Positions 8,274-15,922 of a stretch of DNA of 38,023 nt are shown piece after piece. The notes below the pieces were generated by a model. It was given only the letters and a program-made list of their open reading frames with translations, had not been told where the DNA came from and made no database searches. Origin of the DNA: Bacteroidales bacterium. Lineage in GTDB: Bacteria > Bacteroidota > Bacteroidia > Bacteroidales > WCHB1-69. Numbering within the stretch: the stretch's first letter is position 1; every line of letters starts with the position of its first letter. The position numbers and the translations under genes are program-made. The stretch is taken from assembly GCA_031287215.1 (NCBI GenBank), contig JAITTF010000205.1, forward strand, positions 1-38,023. Direction: 5' to 3'.

Positions 8274-8981
8274 GTGAAAAAACAAATATTGTGCTTAATT
8301 ATTGTTCTGCAATTTGTTATTACTCTTTTTGGACAAGATAGTCTTAAAAACAATAACTGTGATAAAATTGATTCGATAGTTCAATTTGCATTATCAAAAG
8401 TTGGGTGCGAATATAAATATGGTTCGGCAGGTCCTGAACATTTTGATTGTTCCGGGTTGATGTATTATACTTTCAGTCATTTTGGTATGAAGTTGTTGAG
8501 AAGTTCTTCGGAACAATTTACTATGGGAAAAAAAGTTGATACAAAAGAGCTAAGAAAAGGAGATTTGGTTTTTTTCAATAGAGGAAAGGGAGTTGGACAT
8601 GTTGGCATCGTGTTTGACGTGGATAGTCTCTATAATTTTAGATTTGTTCATGCTACTACTACTCGTAGAGGGGTTTGTTTAGATCATTCCTATCAGATGG
8701 GTTATAAAACCACTTTTGTAGGAGCAAGAAGACTTCTTGAATGTGATGAAATAAGCAGAAATTTAATTTTAACAGACTTATCTGTAAGTGAAAAGAGAGA
8801 CAATGCTGACGATTCAGTTCTAAATAATACTCAACAAGAAAAATTCTATCACGTCAAAAAAGGAGATACTTTATATTCCATTTCAAAAAGATATAAGGTT
8901 ACTATTGAAAAACTTATGAAATGGAATCATTTAAAATCCAATCAATTACAGATCGGTCAACGCCTAAAGATTGTCCATTAA
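8274..8981 (+). CDS. NlpC/P60 family cell-wall endopeptidase with C-terminal LysM
   Basis: Signal peptide, DCSGLMYYTFSHFG (catalytic Cys), HVGIVFD (His), C-terminal YHVKKGDTLYSISKRYKVTIEKLMKWNHLKSNQLQIGQRLKI LysM. Confidence 0.92.
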   Translation: MKKQILCLIIVLQFVITLFGQDSLKNNNCDKIDSIVQFALSKVGCEYKYGSAGPEHFDCSGLMYYTFSHFGMKLLRSSSEQFTMGKKVDTKELRKGDLVFFNRGKGVGHVGIVFDVDSLYNFRFVHATTTRRGVCLDHSYQMGYKTTFVGARRLLECDEISRNLILTDLSVSEKRDNADDSVLNNTQQEKFYHVKKGDTLYSISKRYKVTIEKLMKWNHLKSNQLQIGQRLKIVH

Positions 8982-8984
8982 TCG

Positions 8985-9926
8985 CTACTCCTCATCAAAG
9001 TTAACTCTCTCTCTTTCAACTACTAAAGGTCTTTTTCTAACCTGTGTATGAATGGCGCCTACATATTCTCCTATGATTCCGATAAAAAAGAGTTGTACAG
9101 AAGAAAAAAAGAATAAGCCTATTACCAAAGGAGCAGTTCCTGCACTAAATTCGTACCAATAAATCAACTTGAAAACAAAATAGACTAACGCCACAATAAT
9201 GCTGATAACAGCAACGGTAAAACCTATAAAACTTGCCATTCTAAGAGGAAGTTTTGAATGGTTTACAAATCCCAACATTCCAATATCATAAAGCGTATAA
9301 AAGTTGTTTTTAGTTTTTCCGTGCAAACGGCGTGGTTGAACGTATGTAACTGTCGTATAGTCAAATCCTAATTCTGAAATCAATCCGCGAAAATAAGGAT
9401 ATGGATCTTCGATAGTACGGAGAATGTCGATAAATTTTTTATCATACAGCCCAAAACCGGTAAAGTTTTTTATTTGATGACTCCCTTCTGAAAATTTATC
9501 CAACATCGTATAATAAGTTTTTCTCAACATAAACATCAGCGGATTTTCCTTACTTTTGTCTTTCACAGCACATACAATCTTAAAGCCCTCTTCCCATTTT
9601 TGCAATAATTGCGGTATCAGCTCCGGTGGGTCTTGCAGGTCGGCAACCATACTGATCACTGCATCTCCAAAAGCGTGTTGCATGCCATAAAATGGAGAAC
9701 GAATATGTCCAAAATTGCGGGCATTGACAATAATTTTTACTTTTTTGTCCTCCGAAGCAATTGTTTTGAGAATTTTTACCGTATTATCGGTAGAAGCATT
9801 GTCAATAAATAGATGCTCATACTCATATTGTGGAAGTATATCAAACTGTTTTTTTACCTCATTATAAAGTATTTCAACATTTTCTTCCTCATTAAAGCAA
9901 GCGGTGAGGACGGTGATTTTTTTCAT
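8985..9926 (-). CDS. Polyprenyl-phosphate glycosyltransferase, GT2 (DPM1/GtrB/ArnC-like) with C-terminal TM helices
   Basis: TACFNEEENVEILY, IDNASTDNT, ADLQDPPELI, two C-terminal TM segments. Confidence 0.9.
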   Translation of the reverse strand: MKKITVLTACFNEEENVEILYNEVKKQFDILPQYEYEHLFIDNASTDNTVKILKTIASEDKKVKIIVNARNFGHIRSPFYGMQHAFGDAVISMVADLQDPPELIPQLLQKWEEGFKIVCAVKDKSKENPLMFMLRKTYYTMLDKFSEGSHQIKNFTGFGLYDKKFIDILRTIEDPYPYFRGLISELGFDYTTVTYVQPRRLHGKTKNNFYTLYDIGMLGFVNHSKLPLRMASFIGFTVAVISIIVALVYFVFKLIYWYEFSAGTAPLVIGLFFFSSVQLFFIGIIGEYVGAIHTQVRKRPLVVERERVNFDEE

Positions 9927-9928
9927 CT

Positions 9929-11728
9929 TTAAAAAATTTTATTGTTTTCATACTCTTGTTTATCGAGAAAAGGAAACATATCATCAATAGGAGGAGATAC
10001 TATTTTCCCGTCAGGAAGTACTTTTAAAGATAATTTAGGTTCAAAATTCTGGGTAGTGTCTATCATAATTTCACAAAATACAGGTCCCTGATTATTTATA
10101 AATTCCTTTAGTACAGCAATATCTTCTACGGTTTGGACTCTCATAAAAGGGATATTGTAGGCAAAAGCTATTTTTTCGGCATCAGGGAAACTAACCCCAT
10201 TGTCGGAAGAGACCCCAATCAATGGCGGTTGGAAGAGATTATTCTGCGTCTGTCGCATCGAGTGATATCCATTGTTGTTGAGATAGATAATTTTAATATT
10301 CAGCTGATGATGAACTACCGTTTGCAGTTCTTGCAAATTCATCTGAAAACTACCATCTCCATCAATACAGATCACTCTTTCTCCTTTTCGGGCTATACAA
10401 CATCCTAAAGCAGCAGGAAATCCATAACCCATAGCAGCACAACCTGAATTAGTAAACATGCGTTGATGCGATTTGATGACAGCAGTTTGAAAAGTGATGA
10501 CACAAGCACTCCCATTTCCACAAGCAATAACATCATCCTCTTTTAGCGTTTTAAAAAATTCTCTAATAAACAGATAAGGGTTTAGAAGCTGTCTATTTTC
10601 AGAATAAGACGGCAGAACAACCGGATATTTTTTATTGACTCCCCTACTCCATTGCAGCCATTCTTCGTGTTCTGGCGTACAACAAACGGACAGGTCATGC
10701 TTTAACAGTTCTTGAATCACCTCTTTTACATCTGCCCATATCGGCAAATCGGGAGTTAGGGTTGGTTTTTGCAACTCATGTTCATCGATATCTACTATAA
10801 TTTGGTACGCTTTTGGTGCAAAATCGGTGTAATTATAGCTAATCTGTCTAATATTCAATCTGCAACCGAGTACTAATAAAAGATCCGAATTTTGAACTAC
10901 AAAATTACCTCCTCTGTTGCCTATCGTACCGGGTCTGCCACAATAGAACGAATATTCATCCCAAATCAAATCATGGGCATTCCAAGCCGTAACAACCGGA
11001 ATTTTCAATTTATCTGCTAATCTAATAAGGTCCTCTTTTGCCTCTGCCAACCTAACGCCGGTACCGACCATCAGAACAGGACGTTTTGCTTGTCTTATTT
11101 TTTCTATAATCTGAAGCGTAATAGATGGATCATAAACAGGATTTTCGCAAGTTTCGACATCCTTAATCGGATCAAAAGGTAGTAAATCCTCTGTTTCTAT
11201 TACTGCCCCTTGAATGTCCAAAGGAATATCTAACCAAACGGGTCCTTCCCTACCGTTTGAACATAAAAACCATGCTTTTTCCAAATGATAACGAATTTCA
11301 TTAGCATCCAATACAATCTTAGCATATTTGGTCATATTAGCAACGGTCGTTGTAATGTCAAATTCCTGATCTCCAAGCTGACGTAAAGAAACATCGGTAA
11401 CATGGATTGTAGTTTCTCTTTTTACCTGACCGGAGATGACAAACATCGGGATCGAGTCCAACCAAGCACCCAGAACGCCGGTAATGGCATTAGTACCTCC
11501 AGGACCACTGGTTACGCATAGAGCAGCAATTTTTCCGGTAAGTCTTGCGTGCGCTTCTGCAGCAATGGCAGATGCCTGTTCGTGATGGTTATAAATACAA
11601 GTGAGTTGTGTATGATGTCCTAAAGCATCGTTGAGGTGCATTGCTCCGCCACCTGTAACTGTAAAAACATGCTCTACTCCCTTTGCTGCCAAAAAATTAG
11701 CAATATAATGTGCTACTTTTATCTTCAT
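9929..11728 (-). CDS. Thiamine-pyrophosphate-dependent enzyme, acetolactate synthase-like (IlvB-like)
   Basis: TVTGGGAMHLNDALG, NHHEQASAIAAEAHARLTGK (TPP Glu), GPGGTNAITGV, GDGSFQMNLQELQTVVHHQLNIKIIYLNNNGYHSMRQ (GDG-NN TPP motif). Confidence 0.9.
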   Translation of the reverse strand: MKIKVAHYIANFLAAKGVEHVFTVTGGGAMHLNDALGHHTQLTCIYNHHEQASAIAAEAHARLTGKIAALCVTSGPGGTNAITGVLGAWLDSIPMFVISGQVKRETTIHVTDVSLRQLGDQEFDITTTVANMTKYAKIVLDANEIRYHLEKAWFLCSNGREGPVWLDIPLDIQGAVIETEDLLPFDPIKDVETCENPVYDPSITLQIIEKIRQAKRPVLMVGTGVRLAEAKEDLIRLADKLKIPVVTAWNAHDLIWDEYSFYCGRPGTIGNRGGNFVVQNSDLLLVLGCRLNIRQISYNYTDFAPKAYQIIVDIDEHELQKPTLTPDLPIWADVKEVIQELLKHDLSVCCTPEHEEWLQWSRGVNKKYPVVLPSYSENRQLLNPYLFIREFFKTLKEDDVIACGNGSACVITFQTAVIKSHQRMFTNSGCAAMGYGFPAALGCCIARKGERVICIDGDGSFQMNLQELQTVVHHQLNIKIIYLNNNGYHSMRQTQNNLFQPPLIGVSSDNGVSFPDAEKIAFAYNIPFMRVQTVEDIAVLKEFINNQGPVFCEIMIDTTQNFEPKLSLKVLPDGKIVSPPIDDMFPFLDKQEYENNKIF

Positions 11729-11752
11729 ACCTGCTTATTTCAAATTTAAAAT

Positions 11753-11761
11753 GCAAAGGTA
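11753..11761 (-). promoter_or_regulatory. TACCTTTGC -7 element for the IlvB-like gene
   Basis: TAnnTTTGC match about 25 bp upstream of 11728. Confidence 0.45.
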
Positions 11762-11864
11762 CAAATTATTATTTAACAAATAAAAAAATCTATGTTTCAG
11801 GTTCTTTCTTATATATTGTGAAAATAAATATTTGTTTTTGCACTCAAAATAAATCCACTCACGA

Positions 11865-11888
11865 CAACAATGTGGGCAAACATGACAG
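11865..11888 (-). repeat. Copy B of dispersed 24-nt repeat (inverted relative to copy A)
   Basis: CAACAATGTGGGCAAACATGACAG on the plus strand; 23/24 match to 2750-2773. Confidence 0.75.
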
Positions 11889-11928
11889 ATTATAAATTTC
11901 GTCAGGTTGAAGTGAGAACATCAAAAAT

Positions 11929-12582
11929 TTAAACATTAAACCAATCCATAATTTCCAATGGAGTATCAGCTACAGCAACATGTTTTATCTGGGATAAATC
12001 CTCTCCTTTTTTAAAGCCAAAACCATAAGTAACAGCAAGAAAATCTATGTCCAAATTTTCGGCTCCTTTAGCATCGTGCATCGTATCTCCAATCATTAAT
12101 ACCTGTTCTTTCGGATAGTTAAATTTATGGACACACTTCATAATAATATCGCTCTTTGAGAGTCGATTTTCTGTATCCGCACCAAAAATAATATCAGTAT
12201 AATCGTCAAAATGAAAGTGTTGCAATACTTTTAATGCGGCATATTCTACTTTATACGTTGCTACGGCAGTATGGATGTCATTATTTTTAAAATAAGTAAA
12301 AACATCAAAAATATGGGGATAGGGTTCTGCTTCAAAGAGCGTATTCTCATAATATTTATCTCTAAAAATAGTTACAGCATGCTTTAAATCTTCTCCTGCA
12401 AGTTCATAACGATTTGAAAACGAATTAGGGATAGGAGGTCCAATAAAAGAGAGATATTCTTTGTAAGTAAATTCCGGTAATCCTAATTGTCGAACCGTAT
12501 AAATCACCGATTCAACCACTCCATTTGTAGTATCGAGTAGCGTACCGTCTAAATCAAAAATTATTAATTTGTAGTTTTTCAT
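11929..12582 (-). CDS. HAD-superfamily phosphatase (phosphoglycolate phosphatase-like)
   Basis: LIIFDLDGTLLDTTNG, ATYK motif II region, LSKSDIIMK, VLMIGDTMHDAKGAENLDIDFLAVTYGFG. The likely start is MKNYKL at 12582, not 12618, which overlaps the upstream remnant. Confidence 0.88.
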   Translation of the reverse strand: MKNYKLIIFDLDGTLLDTTNGVVESVIYTVRQLGLPEFTYKEYLSFIGPPIPNSFSNRYELAGEDLKHAVTIFRDKYYENTLFEAEPYPHIFDVFTYFKNNDIHTAVATYKVEYAALKVLQHFHFDDYTDIIFGADTENRLSKSDIIMKCVHKFNYPKEQVLMIGDTMHDAKGAENLDIDFLAVTYGFGFKKGEDLSQIKHVAVADTPLEIMDWFNV

Positions 12583-12599
12583 AGTTTTGTATAGTATAT

Positions 12600-12980
12600 T
12601 TATTTTATTATGACCCATTTTCCACTTTTTCTTCCGCCTTCTCTCACAATTTTTCCTTCTATTTTTAATTTGTTACAATGCCTTTCTATCGTTCTTTTTG
12701 TTACATTAAATTTGTTTGCTATTTCCGAAAAAGTTAGTTATTGCCCCTTTTCAATTAATAATAATATCTCTTTACCAACATCTTTCAAACTTGTTTTCTG
12801 TTGTAAATAACTTATTGTTGCTAAAAAACCATTTGAGATTTCTTCACAATTAAGTAGCATGGTCGGATATTTATCAAACTCTTTGCGAATTCGGAGAAAA
12901 CCACGTGTCGTAACTCCTGCAATTTCAAAAGCCACTTTCATCTGAGAAAGCAGATATTTTTGCGTTTGCTCTTGTGTCAT
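12600..12980 (-). pseudogene. C-terminal fragment of an AlbA/RecG-like ATP-binding regulator (winged-helix tail) with in-frame TAA
   Basis: One continuous frame: MTQEQTQ...GKEILLLIEKGQ*LTFSEIANKFNVTKRTIERHCNKLKIEGKIVREGGRKSGKWVIIK*. The only break is TAA at 12740-12738. The tail matches the HTH seen at the C-terminus of AlbA_2/RecG-like proteins. Confidence 0.72.
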
Positions 12981-12993
12981 AGCCCTTTTTCGT

Positions 12994-13002
12994 GCAAAAA
13001 TA
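12994..13002 (-). promoter_or_regulatory. TATTTTTGC -7-like element upstream of the AlbA/RecG-like remnant
   Basis: TAnnTTTG match 14-22 bp upstream of ATG at 12980. Confidence 0.35.
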
Positions 13003-13016
13003 CAAAATATTAATTA

Positions 13017-14639
13017 TCAGTTTTCCTCTTTTTTCAGTTTATACAAAGTATCAGTAATAAATTGTATATCAATCTCTTTTTTAAAAATAGAAAGCACCTG
13101 ATTTACATTGGCATTGATTTGATCTCCTTGTTGGCGGGCAAAATCATATTCCATTTTTGAAGAGTAATAATTAGTAGCTCTATCTAAAGAATAACCGTCA
13201 AAACCGGCAAGCGCCACAGAGCTAACTCCCGCCCGAATGAGTGCCCTCAATAACATGAGAAAAGAGTTGTCCATAAAAACAGCACTCCTGTCAATTAAGG
13301 TTTCGTAATCCAAATTAAAATCAAAATTACCGGTCGATTTGCTGATATTAGAAGTGGCAATAATTTTTATTGTATCTCCAATATTCTTCAAATGGGTAGC
13401 TTGCTGAACATATCGCTTGGAATTGGTGAGAAAAAGAAAAGAAATCTCAAAATCTTCGGGCACAAAATTGATGGCCATCACCATAGGGTTGTGCTGTGAA
13501 ATATAATTTTTTATACGCTGCAGTTCCGTTTTTACACTCAGGCCCGGACCAATAATCAATACTTTTTTATCTTGTAAAAAAGTTGAAAGGCGACTATATT
13601 CCTCTGTATCATGAAGTTTATAGGTCTGATAATTAATATAAAGCTCTTCGATATACGCTTTATCGTAAAGCAGTTTTTTCTCACCTTCAAGATGTTTTAA
13701 AATCTCGTTGATAGATTTTACCGATAAGGTTTTTTTGTCTAATAGATAGGATACATAATTGGGATGGCAGTCGTTGGAAGCAGCAATGAAAAAATTCATA
13801 GAGTAACCCCAAGGCGAATTTTTGAAAATATCCATCAAATTTACATCTATCGCTTCCAGCATTTGACTGATGTCGTATTTTGTATTGCAATTTTCATTCA
13901 AATAGGTAGCAATCAACTCTGTAGGAGCATTCCCTGCCCCTTTGCCCATTCCAAAGAGGGTACCGTCAAGTAGTAAAAGACGATTAGCGGTGGCGTGTTT
14001 ATTAATCAATTCAATGCAATTGGCATATCCTAATTGAAAATTATTGTGAGAATGGTAACCTATACCGATAGTTTCATCCAAATGTTGACTCATCATCTCA
14101 TAATAGTGCATCAATTTATTCTGGTTTAACAATCCATAAGTATCTACAATAGAGACGGCAAACGGTTGCACCTCATTGACTAAGGCTATCAACTCCAACA
14201 GTTCTTCGTCATTGTAACTGGTAATAGAAACGGCTTGTGTAAACACCTTATATCCAAGCTGTTTCAACTCCTTGCAGAAAGCGAGAGCTTGCTCTTTGAT
14301 ATGTTTTTTGAAAATAACGCGAATACCATCCAAAATGCTCTCTGCACAGGGTTGAATATGAGTAACATCACAAGTGCCAAAATCAATCATGCCCACAATT
14401 TCAGCATTTTTTTTATCTAATTGATCATAAATAATATTAGCACTCTGCGTATTAGGCATTATACTACGATTCATATCAAAGGGTCTTCGTTGGTCTAAAA
14501 AACCAATTTCAATATAATTGACTTGTGCCGAAGCGAGACGTTCAAAAACATTAATCAGAGTATTGTGTCCAAAATTCCAATCATTAATATATCCTCCGTC
14601 CCGAAGGGTACAATCCAATAAAGCGATACTATTTTTCAT
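13017..14639 (-). CDS. DRE-TIM metallolyase-family aldolase (HMG-CoA lyase/4-hydroxy-2-oxovalerate aldolase-like) with extra C-terminal Rossmann-like domain
   Basis: LLDCTLRDGGYINDW, IGYHSHNNFQLGYAN, LDGTLFGMGKGAGNAPTE. C-terminal region begins KKVLIIGPGLSVKTEL and ends in ALAGFDGYS..., outside the aldolase fold. Confidence 0.87.
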   Translation of the reverse strand: MKNSIALLDCTLRDGGYINDWNFGHNTLINVFERLASAQVNYIEIGFLDQRRPFDMNRSIMPNTQSANIIYDQLDKKNAEIVGMIDFGTCDVTHIQPCAESILDGIRVIFKKHIKEQALAFCKELKQLGYKVFTQAVSITSYNDEELLELIALVNEVQPFAVSIVDTYGLLNQNKLMHYYEMMSQHLDETIGIGYHSHNNFQLGYANCIELINKHATANRLLLLDGTLFGMGKGAGNAPTELIATYLNENCNTKYDISQMLEAIDVNLMDIFKNSPWGYSMNFFIAASNDCHPNYVSYLLDKKTLSVKSINEILKHLEGEKKLLYDKAYIEELYINYQTYKLHDTEEYSRLSTFLQDKKVLIIGPGLSVKTELQRIKNYISQHNPMVMAINFVPEDFEISFLFLTNSKRYVQQATHLKNIGDTIKIIATSNISKSTGNFDFNLDYETLIDRSAVFMDNSFLMLLRALIRAGVSSVALAGFDGYSLDRATNYYSSKMEYDFARQQGDQINANVNQVLSIFKKEIDIQFITDTLYKLKKEEN

Positions 14640-14745
14640 ATTTCTATCCTTTAGAAGTTTTAAGCAATAACTCTCTCAAATCTCAAGCATATCTGACTAT
14701 TTTTAGAAACTTAAAGACAGAAATTACATGCCCAAATATAGAACT

Positions 14746-14754
14746 GCAAAGGTA
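14746..14754 (-). promoter_or_regulatory. TACCTTTGC -7-like element upstream of the aldolase gene
   Basis: TAnnTTTGC match about 110 bp upstream of 14639. Confidence 0.4.
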
Positions 14755-14884
14755 ATAAAAATCTATTACACTTTAAAATTTGCGAGAAATAAACTACAAC
14801 AAGTCTTTCTATTCTTTTAGATCATCCGGTAGGATTGAACATCAAAAAAAAAGAACTAAAGGAACAGGGGTTTCTAAAAGCAAA

Positions 14885-15907
14885 CTATTTTACGTCCCAA
14901 GTATCGCCACTATTGAGAATATCATCTACGGAATGGATAGCGCAAGATTGTTTGTGAGTTTCAATCAGGTTTTCCATCAACTGATCATAAGTTGCAGCTA
15001 CTACCGAACGAATAACACCGAGAGCAATAGGATATTCAGGTGGTTTCATTTTAGCGAGCATGAGATGGATGCCCGGATCTTCTCGGTACATATCGTGCAC
15101 TAAGACATCCTTTTCAGTTACCCCATTTTTGCCAATGGTAACTACTTTCAAGCCATTATCACCTAACGCGATACCTTTATTCTGGTCTTTCCCGAAAATC
15201 ATGGGTTGACCATGTTTTAGAATCAATTGTCGGTCATCTCTAAACTCTCTATCGGTAATATATTTATGTGCACCATCGTTAAAGATAACACAATTTTGGA
15301 GCATTTCTACTACGGAAGTACCATCATGTTTGGCAGCTTCCAGCAATACTTCGCTGATGAATTTAGGGTTTGTATCAATGACACGTGCAAAGAAAGTTCC
15401 TTGAGCACCTAACACTAACTCACCCACTGTAAAAGGATTTTCGATAGTTCCTTGAGGAGATGATTTAGTGATTTTTCCCATGGGAGAGGTCGGGGAGTAT
15501 TGTCCTTTGGTTAATCCATAAATCTCGTTGTTGAAAAGTAAGATGTTGACATCTAAGTTTCTACGGATAATATGGATAAAATGGTTACCTCCAATAGCGA
15601 GCGAGTCGCCATCACCGGTAGCAATCCATACGCTCAAGTTTCTATTAAAGAGGCGTACTCCGGTTGCAATTGCATTTGCTCTACCATGAATACCATGGAT
15701 ACCGTAAGTGTTGAGGTAATACGGTAAACGTGATGAGCAACCTATACCGGAAACAACACAGAATTTCTCTTTTTTATATCCAATTTGGGGGAATACATTT
15801 TCAATAGCAGAGAGGATAGCGTGGTCGCCACAACCGGGGCACCATCTTACCATTTGGTCGCTTGCGAAATCTTCTTTACTTAATTTTTCAGTCGTTTTTT
15901 CTATCAT
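14885..15907 (-). CDS. korB: 2-oxoglutarate (2-oxoacid):ferredoxin oxidoreductase subunit beta
   Basis: RWCPGCGDHAILSAIE, GIGCSSRLPYYLNTYGIHGIHGRANAIATG, GDGDSLAIGGNHFIHIIRRN, NNEIYGLTKGQYSPTS. Confidence 0.95.
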   Translation of the reverse strand: MIEKTTEKLSKEDFASDQMVRWCPGCGDHAILSAIENVFPQIGYKKEKFCVVSGIGCSSRLPYYLNTYGIHGIHGRANAIATGVRLFNRNLSVWIATGDGDSLAIGGNHFIHIIRRNLDVNILLFNNEIYGLTKGQYSPTSPMGKITKSSPQGTIENPFTVGELVLGAQGTFFARVIDTNPKFISEVLLEAAKHDGTSVVEMLQNCVIFNDGAHKYITDREFRDDRQLILKHGQPMIFGKDQNKGIALGDNGLKVVTIGKNGVTEKDVLVHDMYREDPGIHLMLAKMKPPEYPIALGVIRSVVAATYDQLMENLIETHKQSCAIHSVDDILNSGDTWDVK

Positions 15908-15922
15908 GGCTATTTCTCCTTA

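Noticed and set aside
11710-11895. Plus-strand 61-aa ORF in the HAD/IlvB-like intergenic region
   Set aside because: AT-rich, starts inside the IlvB-like gene; its NNVGKHD end is simply the dispersed repeat.
12610-12810. Plus-strand 66-aa ORF
   Set aside because: Antisense of the winged-helix tail of the AlbA/RecG-like remnant, which has clear homology on the minus strand.
14780-15103. Plus-strand 107-aa ORF
   Set aside because: Mostly antisense to the korB 3' end.
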